Assembly: GCF_036711975.1 (NCBI RefSeq)
Contig: NC_091967.1
Span: 7,006,001 to 7,070,000, forward strand
From: Onthophagus taurus
Taxonomy: Eukaryota > Arthropoda > Insecta > Coleoptera > Scarabaeidae
Direction of reading: 5' to 3'
DNA: 64,000 bases
Part shown: positions 46,801 through 59,360 of the stretch, one piece after another
How positions within the stretch are numbered: the stretch's first letter is position 1
Layout of the letters: each line of letters begins with the position of its first letter
The notes under the pieces: model-generated
Seen by the model: only the letters and a program-made list of their open reading frames with translations
The model's database searches: none
Told to the model about the DNA's origin: nothing
Position numbers and translations under genes: made by a program

Positions 46801-47552
46801 GAGTGACTTTATATACAGATGATTTGAACATTTGAAATAAAGTATATAACAAAAAATTGAGTATTATGGGATCAATTCTAGATTACTTCATTCTCAGATT
46901 GCTTAGAAAATGGTCAAAGTTTTCACTGAATTAGTAATAAGCCACGCAATTAGATTTTAATTAACACAAACTAAAACATTTCTCTATTTCGAATCATCCT
47001 GTATATAAAGAATCCTTCAAATTTATGTTATTTCAATCAACATTTGTTAGAAGTTAATTGTTGTAACATTCTATGGAAATCAATATACAATTATTATTAT
47101 ATCAGTTGGAAAAAAATTGTATAATAATTATTTAAAATCTACCTTTAATAGCCTCAAATGAAACTTGGAGAAATATTCCCTAGTAAAATTAGAAATCAAT
47201 TTGAAAATAGCTTCAATATACTTTTTTTTTAAATATTTTTTCAATTTTTCTTTTTTATTTATAAGATTATACAAAGACATTTAACTTCTTTTGTCACGAC
47301 CTAAAACTACTTGTGGGACTACTACAAAGTCAATATCATTTTGGTGATAATTTTGTTAAAGCAAGAGACGCAAGACACTTTTATTTCTAGTTCAGTTAAT
47401 GGTTATTTTCGTTCACTTTTTTATACACTTTTTATGATACAGAGTTGAATATGTACGACGACCTTCCTCCATTAAGCAAGGTTTAAGATGTGTTTTGTTA
47501 TGTATTTTTGTGTGTGTTTATTTTGAATTTATAAATTAATTTCTTGTTCTAC
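43897..47552. other. Long non-coding stretch between DNAAF11 and Rab10
   Basis: 3.7 kb, AT-rich. The right part is likely the Rab10 3' UTR. Between about 45180 and 45990 there is a decayed tandem repeat with a recurring block like TAGAAAT(A)ACTATTGTATATCAAG followed by GAGGCATTTAATTAAG-like sequence, spaced roughly 100-130 bases. No coding or RNA gene was recognised. Confidence 0.5.
45180..45990. repeat. Decayed tandem repeat
   Basis: Blocks around CTATTGTATATCAAG (near 45219, 45379, 45852 and diverged versions near 45281 and 45470) alternate with GAGGC/GAGACG...TTTAATTA blocks (near 45248, 45418, 45552, 45676). The period is irregular and copies are diverged. It is probably an old satellite or expanded insertion. 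Confidence 0.5.
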
Positions 47553-48468
47553 TTAATTGTTGCAGCATGATTTTGAAGTACTAGGTTGTCTTCTGTCCAC
47601 CATTACTCTATCAATGTGATCGCCTGGCTCTCTACCTGCAGTTTTATCTAAAATAGCTTCCGCTAATTCATTAAAAGCTCTTTCTATGTTTATATTTGCT
47701 TTTGCCGATGTTTCCATAAACCTAATTCCATGTTCTCTTGCAATCTGATTCAAAAAAATTAATAGGATTTCTTTACACTTACAACAAAATTTTACTTACA
47801 GCTTCACCTTTATCTTTGCTTACAGTCCTTTTGTCATCCATATCACACTTATTTCCTAATATCATTTTTTCTACATCCTCATTAGCATGCTACAAATAAT
47901 TAATTAATAAATATAAATATTTAAAGTTTTATCTTGCCTCATCTATATTCCTTAACCATTTGACAATATTTTCAAAGCTTTTTTCATTTGTAATATCGTA
48001 AACCAACATGATTCCCATTGCTCCTCTATAATAAGATGTCGTTATGGTGTGAAACCTTTCCTGGCCTGCAGTGTCCCATATTTGCAACTTAATTTTCTTC
48101 CCCCTTAACTCGACCGTTTTTATTTTAAAGTCTATTCCTGAAATTAGGAAACTCATTTTTAAATTTGGCGCTCGAATGACCTCACCCTCTATAAATAAAA
48201 TCCGGCTAATTCGGCCAAAAATAGATGAGATTTCTAAGCCGGGTCGAGGCGATCTCGTCCCAATTACGTTTGGTCGAGTAATTAAGAAAACGACGAAAAG
48301 AAAACGTAAAAAATAAGAATAGGAACAAAGGTTATGCGTACCTATCGTTGAAATAAATGTTGTTGTAAAGGCATCGTCGGAAAATCTAAACAGTATGCAC
48401 GTTTTTCCCACGCCAGAGTCACCAATTAATAACAATTTAAACAGTAAATCGTACGATTTCTTTGCCAT
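47553..48468 (-). CDS. Rab10: Rab10 small GTPase
   Basis: Exons 48342-48468, 47938-48137, 47800-47889, 47553-47744; 202 residues. It is a membrane-traffic GTPase for basolateral and ER-to-plasma-membrane routes. The P-loop GDSGVGKT is near residues 15-22; switch I is split after TTTFISTI by intron 1; switch II is WDTAGQERF; then GNKCDM and ETSAKA. The C-terminus ends SCCNN, a di-cysteine prenylation site. The effector region and RabF motifs ([20 protein letters not shown]) match Rab10/Rab8, with Rab10 favoured by [20 protein letters not shown]. Intron 2 has a GC-AG boundary (GAG/GCAAGA). Confidence 0.96.
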
Positions 48469-49457
48469 TCTACTACACTTAACTAAATAATTGGGATTCT
48501 TTGACGTTTAATTATTAAATTTTTATACAGCTATATTCATCCCAAACAGGATGACACGAAAAGTTACTTTTGTATAGCCAATATACTAACACTAAAAATA
48601 CTATTCTTTTAAACTTGTTTCGATTAATGTTTAAAATTGGAATGTAAAATATATACGAGTCTTATTTTTCGATACACTGTACATTTCCACTTCTATTTTA
48701 TTACAAGTTATCACTGCACGTATTAATTTTTTGGTGTTTGTTTAAGATAAGAAAAAGATATTGATAAAATTGCTAGTATTAACTTTTTATTTTGTATTAA
48801 TGAATAAATAATGAGGAATTAGATTAAATTTATTATTTAATGTTTCACTAATTATAATTTTCATATTATTTATAAATCAACATAAAAAGCGCCATCTATG
48901 AACCATAATAAGAAGATTTTGACACCAAATTATACAAGTTATTTAAATAAAGTAAGATTTTTCTTAATTGTGTAATTTAGATTAAATTAATTGTTGATGA
49001 TAATTGTATATTGTAGGCAACTAATTTAACGTTTATCATAAAAATTCTAGAAGTAATAAAAAATGCAAGCAACTGTCATGCGCTAAAATGTTCGAGGAAT
49101 TGTTTGTCTGATTGTAGGACGTAAAAATTTCTACTGTGAAGTCGAATCGTCGTTGTGTTTACGTTTCGTCTGTGTCTTATACCTTATATTACTGCATAAA
49201 AACAGTAAGTACACTTCATAAATCAATGTGTTGAAATCTGCTAGAGATAGCATTAGATGTTACGGCAATAAAAGTAGGTTGATATTGCTTTGGGAATGCT
49301 GTCCTGAACATACATAATTGACGTTATACATAGACGCGGCCTGATCTGTGTCGACGTCGTGTTTTAAGGCAACCGGTAACATTAGCGGGGTCTTCCCACA
49401 AAAAAGATACGTTGTGTGCATGTCGTGCTGATCCTTCTTTTCTTTGATAGATACGTT
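48469..49457. promoter_or_regulatory. Divergent region upstream of Rab10 and TMBIM
   Basis: 989 bp between the two start codons. It contains TAGATGGCGC on the minus strand at 48889-48898. It is otherwise AT-rich and probably includes both 5' UTRs. Confidence 0.5.
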
Positions 49458-52400
49458 ATGACGACTTGGAATAACAGTGGATATCCTCCCCCAGGTATGT
49501 AAACGAATCTGTATAATATCTAATCATTTCGTTAATAATTTGTAGATGTCGAAATTTGTATATCTAATAAGTACTTTCGTTGGGTATTTTTAGAATTGGA
49601 AAGGTCAAAAGAACTTTTTATGTTTATCTATATTTTTATGATTTTCCAACTTTAAACTATCTGCTTTATTCCATTTGTTTGTATTATTGATTGATTGAAT
49701 CAGCTGATCAATAAAAAAACTATGCTATTAATATCAGATAATAGATTAAATATGCATAAAACACACAAATAAAGTAAAATATAAGGAAAATACTTCTTTG
49801 ATGTTGTTTTAAAAGAAAATGAGGCATTTGAGTTACAACATTCTATTTGGGCATAATATGTTGAGGTTTATAATTCGAAAAGTTTCAGTTATTTCACAAT
49901 CTAAAGTAATTCCTGAGTAATGAGTCAAGTTATAATTACATTATTTCAAGTAAAATCATTTGTGGAATGAAGAATCTTTTATTAAAATAGATGGAGAGGA
50001 AACATTCAATAACGTCCGGACTCCATATAGAAATCTCCTGATAACATTAATACATTTGATTACATTATTTACAATATTTAAAGGTTTAATAAAAATGAAT
50101 TTGTTTAGGGAAAAAGTAAGGTTAAAATTTGAATACATAAATTATAACCAAATTTTATTATAACAATCTATGAATCATTATTTTATCTCATTACTACGGT
50201 TGTAGGGTAAAACTTTTTCTTACTGGAAACCAAGGACAGTAGAATCTAACAGGACTGCTACATCCATTGTTGTGACAACCTGCCCGCAAACTACGTCACA
50301 CTATTTTCCACGCCCAGCTGTTGTTATGGTCTATGCGTTTGCTGTGTTTTTAGAGGTTATATCCTAGACTTATTCATATTATTTTTGAAGTTTTATGTTT
50401 TTAGACGTATTAATGTCTATTATATAACCTCTAAAAACACAGACAGTTACCAAATAGTGTGACGTAGAGTGCGGGCAACCAACCCGTAGTGGACTACAAA
50501 AATACAATGGATGTAGCAGTCCTGTTAGATTCTACTGTCCTTGACTGGAAACATGAAATTTTTCATTATCTAAGTAGCGTCAGATTAGCTGAAGTATTCC
50601 TGGGAGTTATGAGGTGGCTTACAACTTGTTTGTCCAAACCTGAAATGTTAATTAGATCAAATTGTATTTTTTAAGGTTTATCTATATATCTACTCAACAA
50701 CTCATTTTGATCTGAATCGAATTTCAAGTAGGAGTGCTGGAGATATGATTGCTTGTCTTCATCATCAAATTCTCTTTTCAATTAGGAACGCAATAAAGAT
50801 GTGATGATTCAGAAAATTAGTTTACTTGAACCTTTAATTTAATGTAGAATTCGCAGAAAATAGATATGATAAAATACGATTCAAAGATAAACAGGGAATA
50901 TCTGAAACGGTTAAAGAGTTATGTTTTTGTTTTAGAACCAAAAATGAATCATCAAATGCCTTATTTTTTAATTCACATTACTAAAATCTCTTAATGACTT
51001 GTTAATTATTCACAAAGCGTTTTATTTCATATTATCTATATCATACTCTTAGTACTTAAAAATCAATCTTGTAACCATCTTTATTAAAAAAAAACAAGGT
51101 GGGTATCCAAATCAACAATATCCAGGAGGCCCTCAAGGTTATCCAGGTGCTCCGCCACCACAAGGTTACCCTGGTGCGCCACCACCGCAAGGTTATCCAG
51201 GAGGTCCACCGCCACAAGGTTATCCAGGAGGTCCACCACCACAAGGTTATCCAGGAGGCCCACCGCCGCAAGGTTATCCTGCAGGAGGATACCCGCAACC
51301 CGGATTCCAACCAGGATTCGCTCCCCCACCCCCCGATCATTCTTACGGCGGAGGCGGTTACGAGCAACCACAGCCAGGTGAAGCCACACCACTTCCTATT
51401 AGATCTGGTTTGTTGAGATTACTTTCTTTATCGCCTTTGATATTGGCTTTAAATTTGCTGAAAAAAATAATTAATCTTTTGCATGATTTTTAGAGGGGTT
51501 TTAGTAGAATTTGCTTTTTGTGTGTACATAAGGTGATAATACTGTATATTGTAATATAAAAGAATATTACAGAAAAAAACATTTTAGAAATGTTACAGCA
51601 TTTATTTTATAACAATACATATATTAGTGAAATTTATTTACTAATATACGTTTACTAATTTTTTTTTCCAGGCGGTTATTTTGTTCTTAAAATCATTCAG
51701 TTCTTGCAATTTTAATTATTACTTTTCTTTTCTTGCAAAAAATATTCTATACAGGGTGATTCACATAAGAACCAACACAGAGACTTATCTCTTAAGTCAG
51801 GGGTACTTAAGTTGTACCCCTGAGAAGTTAGGTTAAATCATCTTAAATTATTGTCCTCTACATGTTCTTGCCTACTATGTGAATCACCCTGTATATAAGC
51901 TATTTCTACGCATTGTAGAAATATAGTACACAAGAATCCATACAAGTTGAAAGAAGTGAAAGACAGTTATTCTTACCTTATGTATGCGCGAGTATTACAA
52001 AGTCCGTTGAACTACATAAGATTAGTTATAGTAGAATAAATAGCTTTTTAGATGTGGATAAAGAAAGTATTCTTACAATTATATTATTGAAGCATTTGTC
52101 AGTGTTTATGCTTTTATATTTACTAATACAGCTTACTTTATAATCTTTAATTATTTGAATACATTACTTGGTAAGATTTTTTTCATTAAATTCACGTTTT
52201 TGTTTATTTCCGCAGTAATCATTAATTTAATTTGATATTGTTAAAATGTAAATTTTAAACTCTTGATAAAATAGCTTTTTTAGGCGGATTGGAATTGGCG
52301 TAGTTAGAAGGTAAAACTATCTTTTATTGCAGTCCTTATTAAGTTGAAAACAAAATTGAGTACAATTCAATAAGAATAATAAAAGCACACTTGTTTATGC

Positions 52401-54878
52401 TGCTAAAATAAATTTAGAGGGTTTTCGGTGAAGTAGGTCGGGAGAATAAAAACGAGAGACAGAGGGGTAAGTGATCGTAACAGATTAATCATGTTTTCTA
52501 CCCCCAAGGTTAAGTGAAACGTTAAAAAAGGGGGACCCGTTTGATGTTTCCACTAGTCGCTTGTGAATTTGATCCCTTGTTAAAGTAAGTGTGCTCTTTG
52601 AGTTTCAGTTTTCTTAAAGGAAATACAAAATAGAATCTGTTTATTTATTAAATCTATGTTTACTTATTAATATTAACATATCCTTGTGGTGTACCACACT
52701 TAACATTGATAAAATAATTGATGTTGAATTAATGGGGTTTTCCTGCTTAACTCTTTGTTGATCTAAGAGGTAAAACAAAATATCTAATCTTTTTTGTGAT
52801 AAGGTTTTATCTTTGTACTTTATATAGATCTCTACTTAAACTATGTTGAATATGGTTTAGTGAAGGATAATTCAAAGTAATTTATTAAAAACTCTCATGT
52901 TGTATGTTGAAAATATGTGCCCATTCTTTATTTAATAATTTAATTAATGTAGTTTGTTATTTACAGTAAAAAATGGATTGTAAGTAATTAATAATTTCGT
53001 TTATTTACACATATTCAACTAACCAGTATTAACCAGTGATTTTAAACATCAAAAAGTAGATTTCGATTTTGTCTTAAAGGGATTTTTAGTATTTAAAATA
53101 AGAATCTATTCATAGTATGAAACGACGTTGTATTGGTTTAGAATATGAGTCATACGTGAACTCTTTATCACGTTGTGCGCTATCTGGTGTTTAGTAAATA
53201 AGTACACTTACTATTTGATATTTGAATAAGGTCCTCTTCTTGTAAAGCTAACAGTTATTTTTAATAAGCGCTTTTAATGATAACAGCTAGATTTATTTAT
53301 TTGATGAAATTATAAGAACTAGGTTAAAAAAGTTCTATTATTGATTCAATGATCCTGTTAGCAAAACTTTGAAAGGTATTTTGGACTTTAAATCTAACAA
53401 ATAATGGCACAGTGATAAAAAAGGTCTACTCAAAATGAGTGTTTCAATCAATATTTCTCCTGGTTAAACTTTTTTGAATTATTATTATGGTCTAAAACAC
53501 ATAATGTGAGTAGGGATTAATATATTTTCGGTTTTTAGTTGTTGAATTGTGCTATAGCTACTGTGCAAATCTAATTTTCGTTAACCCTCTTTAAGTCTTT
53601 TGTAATTTTTGTAACGGTTTTTGAGTTACAAGCCAGTAATTAAATAATAATAACTTGATTTTTTTGAATCTAAGTTGTTTTTCTTCCTGGCATTATCAAC
53701 AGGATACTGTCAAATGATGTGTATTTTCTTGTAAAGTGTCATTTTAAATTTGACATCTTGTTATGCGTCATTTTTCTTGACAAATAAGGTATGTCTCAAA
53801 AACCATTTAAATATATACTTACTCTTTAAATATCTAAAAGAAGTCGTTGTGAGAATAAATATTAAAACATCACTCTTATCATGTTTTGCTTGATGTGATT
53901 ATATTTGTGCTGGAATTTCCAATTAACTGATTTATTGTTATGCTATAAATGGAAACTTTTTTATAAGCGATAAGCAGAGATTTTAAACGCTTTATTGTTG
54001 ATTGAGGAAAAAAGTACTATTTCTAAGACATGGCGAAATCAAAGAGTTTTAAGCAATTTAATAAATTATTTAGTTTGGTTCCACAAAAACATTAAGATGA
54101 TTTATTTAGTTATTAAATAATTTTTTATTTTTTTCCTCATAATCTATTTTTCTTTTCAGATATGTACGGTACACCATACGCTGGAGGCGAAGATGACATC
54201 AAAGGCTTTGATTTCTCCGATCAAACGATTCGAAGGGGATTCATCAGAAAAGTTTACGCGATCTTAATGAGTCAACTGTTGGTAACAACGGCGTTCATTG
54301 CCTGGTTCTTATTTCATCTGCCAACAAAACAATTTGTACAAAGAAATCCAGCCCTGTTCTTTGTCGCTTTGGCAATAATGATTGTTACTTTACTAGCTAT
54401 GGCGTGTTGTGACTCAGTTCGAAGGAAATCCCCGATGAATTTCATTTTCTTATTTCTATTCACAATTGCGGAATCGTTTATGTTAGGCGTAACGGCGTCT
54501 CGTTTTAATTCTCAAGAAGTTATTTTGGCTGTTGGAATAACCGCGGGCGTTTGTTTGGCATTAACGCTTTTTGCGTTCCAAACGAAATGGGATTTTACGG
54601 CCATGGGTGGTATTCTTTTCGTCGTTTTGATCGTTTTTATTTTGTTCGGAATTATAGCGGCTTTCTTCCCCGGGAAAACTTTAACTTTGGTTTATGCTTC
54701 GTTGGGAGCATTAATATTTTCAGTTTATTTGGTTTATGACACTCAATTGATGTTGGGTGGAAAACATAAGTATTCAATTTCTCCAGAAGAATACATATTC
54801 GCTGCTTTAAATTTGTATTTGGATGTGATTAATATTTTCTTGTACATTTTGACGATTATTGGCGCTGCGAGAGATTAG
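49458..54878 (+). CDS. Lifeguard/TMBIM protein (GRINA/NMDARA1-like)
   Basis: Exons 49458-49494, 51099-51377, 54160-54878; 344 residues. It is a Bax-inhibitor-1 fold protein of ER/Golgi membranes that affects calcium release and cell death. The N-terminus is a cytosolic Pro/Gly/Tyr/Gln repeat (GYPGGPPPQ-type units, about seven copies, exon 2). Seven hydrophobic helices follow in exon 3. Signature residues are present: RRGFIRKVYAILMSQLLVTT, and YLVYDTQLMLGG with the conserved YDTQ, then SPEEYIFAALNLYLD with its acidic residue. The closest type is GRINA/Lifeguard-1 (Drosophila Nmdara1). Both introns hold MITEs. An extra alternative exon in the 2.8-kb intron 2 cannot be excluded. Confidence 0.94.
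50231..50543. mobile_element. Mutator-like (MULE) MITE with 9-bp duplication
   Basis: 313 bp in TMBIM intron 1. The ends are perfect inverted repeats of 40 bp, starting CAAGGACAGTAGAATCTAAC. Direct flanks ACTGGAAAC occur at 50222-50230 and 50544-50552, a 9-bp target duplication typical of Mutator-like elements. The interior is also partly palindromic: CTACGTCACACTATTT pairs with AAATAGTGTGACGTAG, and TTTTTAGAGGTTATA with TATAACCTCTAAAAA. It is non-coding. Confidence 0.88.
51378..54159. other. TMBIM intron 2
   Basis: 2.8 kb, AT-rich. It contains the MITE at 51752-51891. No conserved coding block was recognised in the rest. Confidence 0.55.
51752..51891. mobile_element. Short Tc1/mariner-type MITE
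   Basis: 140 bp flanked by TA. The ends CAGGGTGATTCACATA are perfect 16-bp inverted repeats, and an inner palindrome (AGGGGTACTTAAGTTGTACCCCT) makes the whole element a potential hairpin. It lies in TMBIM intron 2. Confidence 0.8.
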
Positions 54879-56205
54879 GATTAATGGAATGGGTTGTTGG
54901 ATTGAAGCATTTGGCGTTGTAGTTATGGTGAGGCTTCAATCCCGAACGGAAATATTTATTCATATATATTTTTTTTGTTTTTTTGAGAATAAAGATTCTA
55001 TGATTTTTTTTTAATATCTTCACATGTTTAATTTTAATCTTACATTCATTTAAAAAGTGTCAAACTGTATTTGTTGTTGGTATGATGATTTTACTCTTAA
55101 CATATGAATAAAATTCCCATTGAAATTAAATTACTAAGTGTCTTTTTTCAAAATTATTCTTGAGTATTAAAATAACTAACGAAGCTAGGCTGAGAACAGA
55201 TTTAAAAATAATTACTAAAGTGTACAAGTTATTGAATATTTTGAATACGAATTGAATAATATATGCTATTTATGTCTTTATGCTCCAATTGTAAACCAGG
55301 ATGAGAGACGATAGGTTAACTGGTTTTTAAACTATACAAAATAACCAAAATAAATTTATAATGTCTAAAACTTAACTATTTAAATAATAAAGCTCCTTAT
55401 TTTTGTCTAAGCCAGCAATGTATGTGTCTTAACAATAGCATTTTTACCGTAGACTCCTACTTGTTAAGTATTAATGAAAACCGATGAAAGTACTCTTTAA
55501 CAAAGCGCTTTGTAGACACGAAGATCGAAAAAAAAATAGGATATAAGTTTTGTGTTATTAATAATAAAAATAAGTAATGGTATTTTTAGAGTATTTTTGT
55601 TATATCCACCGAGAATCAAATGGAATAATAATCACTTTGAATGGGATAAAACGATTCGAAACGTGAAAATACGTTAGGAGACTGATGAGATAGTGTTTTT
55701 ACAATTAAGTTTACACAAATCGTTTGCTGTTATAACATTTACAATACTTAGTTGGTGTATTTTCATGTACAAAAAAAAAGTAATAATGCATGGTTAAAAA
55801 TATATACTAACAATATATTATAAAGTGTTTTATTTCTTTTTTGACACAATGAGTTTATTGATGAAAGTAGTGAGTACAACTCCCGTGGTACTGAGTCAGA
55901 GCAAAAACATGAAGATTATGTAAATTCAGAATATAAGAAAGTGAATACTCTATTATTACAGAAATATGTGCAATAAATTCCACTCTCCTTTAGTCGACCA
56001 TATCATAATAACCATTTACACACTTAATTTGCATCATTGCGGGTATGGGAGTGTGGAATTAAAATAATAAAGATTTTCAAATACTATTTGCAATAGACAA
56101 GAATATATCCAATATCTATATCAAATTTTGACCTTACTTGACCATTCAAACAGCACTTTACGTGAACACATTTTCAAATGTTTCTTGTTTGCAGCTATTT
56201 ATAGT
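54879..56205. other. TMBIM 3' UTR and intergenic DNA
   Basis: AT-rich. A likely poly(A) signal AATAAAG is near 54989. No gene was seen. Confidence 0.5.
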
Positions 56206-57040
56206 GCAGTAGAAGTGTTGCCTTCTACTTACAGTTTCTCACTACAATTTTTTGTTAGCACTATCTGGTCTTTTCACTTTATGCAATCCTCTGGCTGTAC
56301 TATCTTTGACAGCAACATGTAGTTCTCTACCAGCAGAATGTACTGTTTTACAAGCAATATCTTATCTACTTCCAGCAGGAACTAACTTTCTGGCTTATGT
56401 AGTTCTCTACTGCCAATATCTAGACTTCTGCTAGCAGTCTTCTAATCTTGTACAAGCAGTATATAGTCATTTACAAATAGTATCTAGTCTTCTACCAATA
56501 GTATGTAGGTCTCTATAGTAGACGCCACGAGAGCTGGCAGTAAATCATCATTTTCCGCTCTTACAAATGCCATACGTAGTTCACAAACCGCTAGAGAGTA
56601 ATGTGTGTTGGAAAGAGATAGCATTAGTTTAATATGTCTGCTGTACAATTCAAATGGCCACGTCGAAAAAGTACGTCTGTTCTTCTAAGGGATGTCACTC
56701 TATAATTATAACCTCAAATCGAAACGTCTTGTGAGCGTTGTCATGAATCTGTTAGTGTTTTCATAAGACGAAAATGTTTTCTTTGAAAGGAAAATCATTA
56801 AATAATATCTTTGACAATGTTTGACATATAACCTCCATTACTAACATAACCTACATTTAAATGTATGTGGTGAAATAATCTAAGTCGTACGTCCATATCT
56901 TGATTCATACCATTTTTAAGCGACCTGTCACTGCCAGCTCTCGTGGTTTCTACTATACCAGCAATATCTAGCCTTCTGCCACCAATATGTAGTCTTATAC
57001 CAGCAGAATGTAGTGTTTTACAAGCAGTATTGAGTCAAGC
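56206..57040. repeat. Decayed short tandem repeat array split by a MITE
   Basis: Units of roughly 25-30 bases around TAGTCTTCTACCAGCAGTAT recur from about 56206 to 56515 and again from 56958 to about 57035 (ATCTAGCCTTCTGCCACCAA, GTAGTCTTATACCAGCAGAA, TAGTGTTTTACAAGCAGTAT). The same register continues on both sides of the 444-bp inverted-repeat insertion. The copies are diverged and non-coding. Confidence 0.65.
56514..56957. mobile_element. MITE inserted in the tandem array
   Basis: 444 bp. The left end TATAGTAGACGCCACGAGAG and the reversed right end TATAGTAGAAACCACGAGAG match except for two bases, and the arms continue with CTGGCAGT on both sides. The outer TA or TATA could be a target duplication. 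No coding capacity. Confidence 0.75.
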
Positions 57041-57686
57041 GTATAAAAAATTAGACCACGCAGAAAATTTGTTTTTAAATAATAGAAATTCATCATCTAT
57101 ATTTATTAATACATCATCATAATATTATATTAATTTCTATATTAACTGATGTTTAGGCAACACAATTTACACCAAACGCAATGACCTATTATCAGTTTTA
57201 TTATTTATGTTACTATGTTTGTTATCATAAAGTCTTTTGAAAAAGTTTATTATATAACGTACTGTGCTTGCCATGCTTCATAAAGATTATAATTAAGAAA
57301 AATGTTTATTTACATTTTTTCTGTTTGAATTGGGTAGATATTTTTATCTTTTCCGAGATTATTTTTAAAATAACTAAATGCGCGTTTTATCTCCTTTTAA
57401 ACCCGAAGTAGTTCATTTAAATCATAAAGTTTAGAATATGTGGTATTAAATAATGGCATTGAATTGATTGATGCATGAATTTGACAAAACTAAATAGAAA
57501 CGTGTCGAAATCGAAAAATCTTTTTCTGGTAAGTTTCAATCTTTTATCATTTAAATACCTAAATACCTTTATACATATCTTAACTTTTTCCGGTCGATGA
57601 GATTCTTTTGATATAATTTCTGACAGTTTTAATTCAATAAATTTTGATTTAATACCGTTAATTAAACTCATTTTATTCCTACAGAA
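57041..57686. other. Intergenic DNA upstream of the TMBIM-like paralogue
   Basis: AT-rich. TTTTATTCCTACAG ends at 57684, two bases before the ATG of the next gene. It looks like a splice acceptor, so an upstream non-coding or short coding exon is possible. Confidence 0.45.
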
Positions 57687-58385
57687 ATGCAGACTTCTTT
57701 GGAAATAGAAGAAAATCAATCAGAAACCCAGAATGGATCGTCAAAATCAAATTTTTTTTACAAAATATTTACCATTCACTTGATTCATCTCTTCATAGAC
57801 ATTATTACAATCTGCGTTGTATCTTTTCACGAACCATTGTTTACTTTTTTTAGGAATCACCGCGAAAGTTTTCACGTGTCAATAACTATTTTGATATTAT
57901 CCGCTTCATTAATGATACTTTTCAAAAAACTACGTAGTAATAATTACATAAATCTTATAATCATCGTTTTCGGTTCGTTAATTCAACCAGTATTAATCGC
58001 TATACCAATACCTAGTTATCCTTTAGAGCAAATTTGGTTGGCTTTTGGAACATCGATTGCGACCATGTTATTAGTTACTTTATGCGTGTTTAAGTTAAAT
58101 TGTAGCGATTTTAATTTAAAAGTTATAATAGGAATGGGTTTACCCACCTTTATTATTTGTGGTATTATCTTTTTGCTGACTCCATCAAAAGTGGTAACAA
58201 TTTCTTTTGGAATGAGTAGTTTATTAACGTTTTGTACTTACTTAATTTACGATGTTCACATCATTTTTCGTGGAGATCGGAAAGCTTATGATAATTTAAA
58301 TGAGTATTTGTGCCAATATTTGATTATGTTTAACCTTATACGTTATTATTTATTTTATTTTCTATTACTTCTATTAAAAAAGTGA
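57687..58385 (+). CDS. Diverged TMBIM/Lifeguard-like membrane protein
   Basis: 232 residues in one frame. Hydrophobic helices span most of the protein after a polar N-terminus of about 20 residues. Late in the frame TYLIYDVHIIFRGDRKAYDN, then LNEYLCQYLIMF, aligns with the YLVYDTQLMLGG...PEEYIFAALNLYLD region of the neighbouring TMBIM gene. The YD and the acidic residue of the pore-region motif are kept, but TQ is replaced by VH. There is no Pro-rich N-terminus. The frame is intact though strongly diverged: a fast-evolving tandem or retro-derived paralogue. Expression is not shown. Confidence 0.7.
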   Translation: MQTSLEIEENQSETQNGSSKSNFFYKIFTIHLIHLFIDIITICVVSFHEPLFTFFRNHRESFHVSITILILSASLMILFKKLRSNNYINLIIIVFGSLIQPVLIAIPIPSYPLEQIWLAFGTSIATMLLVTLCVFKLNCSDFNLKVIIGMGLPTFIICGIIFLLTPSKVVTISFGMSSLLTFCTYLIYDVHIIFRGDRKAYDNLNEYLCQYLIMFNLIRYYLFYFLLLLLKK

Positions 58386-59360
58386 TTGTTATATTTAAAT
58401 TTAAACATATTTGTATGTTACATATTTATTTAAATACAAGATTAAACTTATTTCGAGTTTCATTATAAATTTGAATTGACTATCCACTTTACATTACAAG
58501 CATCATTAATGAAAGGTGATGAAATAAAAAACTTTTTTATATATAAATATATATTACATTTGTCACAGAGATTTTAAAACTATATCAGCCAAAGAAACAA
58601 TAATCTTTCTCAGAATAAACTATCTGCTATCAACTCGTTAACAACAATAAATACAATTTCGCGTCAATCGTCTCGGTTTAAATTCTTATTTTTACATATT
58701 ACATTTTTCAAACCAACAACAGTGGATAGTGGTAGGTACCAATCACGCACGTGCAAAACGATTGAACCGTTCGCGTTCATTCTTAAGCAATTACAACGGG
58801 GTAAATCTCATCCTAAATCAATTTATTACATTCTCTATACAATAATTATATCAATACAAAAAAGGTCTAACAGTATATAAATCTATATATACAAAAATAG
58901 TAGTAGAGACTCGCCACAGACTTGCTTCTTCTTTTTAATCATTCGAAAAATTAAACTAATATCGGTTGTACGTAAAGGTAAACCATATTAAATAATATAC
59001 CTAGAAGAATATAAAGAGAAGGGGATGGAAAGAGATTTTCAACTAAAACAGGAACCTCTAAACGGAAAAGGTTTCAAAAAGTAATCGAGGAGAAAATAAA
59101 CGAGTTACTCGCGCCCTTAGCAAAGTCTTATTTTGTAAATATATATCTTCTCTTTCGCCACGTTTATCTGGGTGTATTCGGATTAATATTTTTTTAATTA
59201 AGAATTCGTTTTCATCAATACACTCAGATACTCGCATTAAGTTTTTTTTTGTATATGTACACCAAAATATAAGGATGAGACTTTGATGTGTTTAAGGCGG
59301 TTTACGAGTAGTTTTATCACAATACACTTAAAAAAATTATTACGTGACACTGACGGGTCA
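58386..59360. other. Sphingomyelin synthase 3' UTR region
   Basis: About 975 bp between the two genes, AT-rich with a more complex block at 58640-59200. It probably contains the 3' UTR of the minus-strand gene. No coding frame was seen. Confidence 0.45.

Noticed and set aside
51056-51416. Overlapping frames on both strands of the Pro/Gly-rich segment
   Set aside because: They are shadows of the repetitive TMBIM exon 2; only the spliced frame gives the GYPGGPPPQ repeat of the family.
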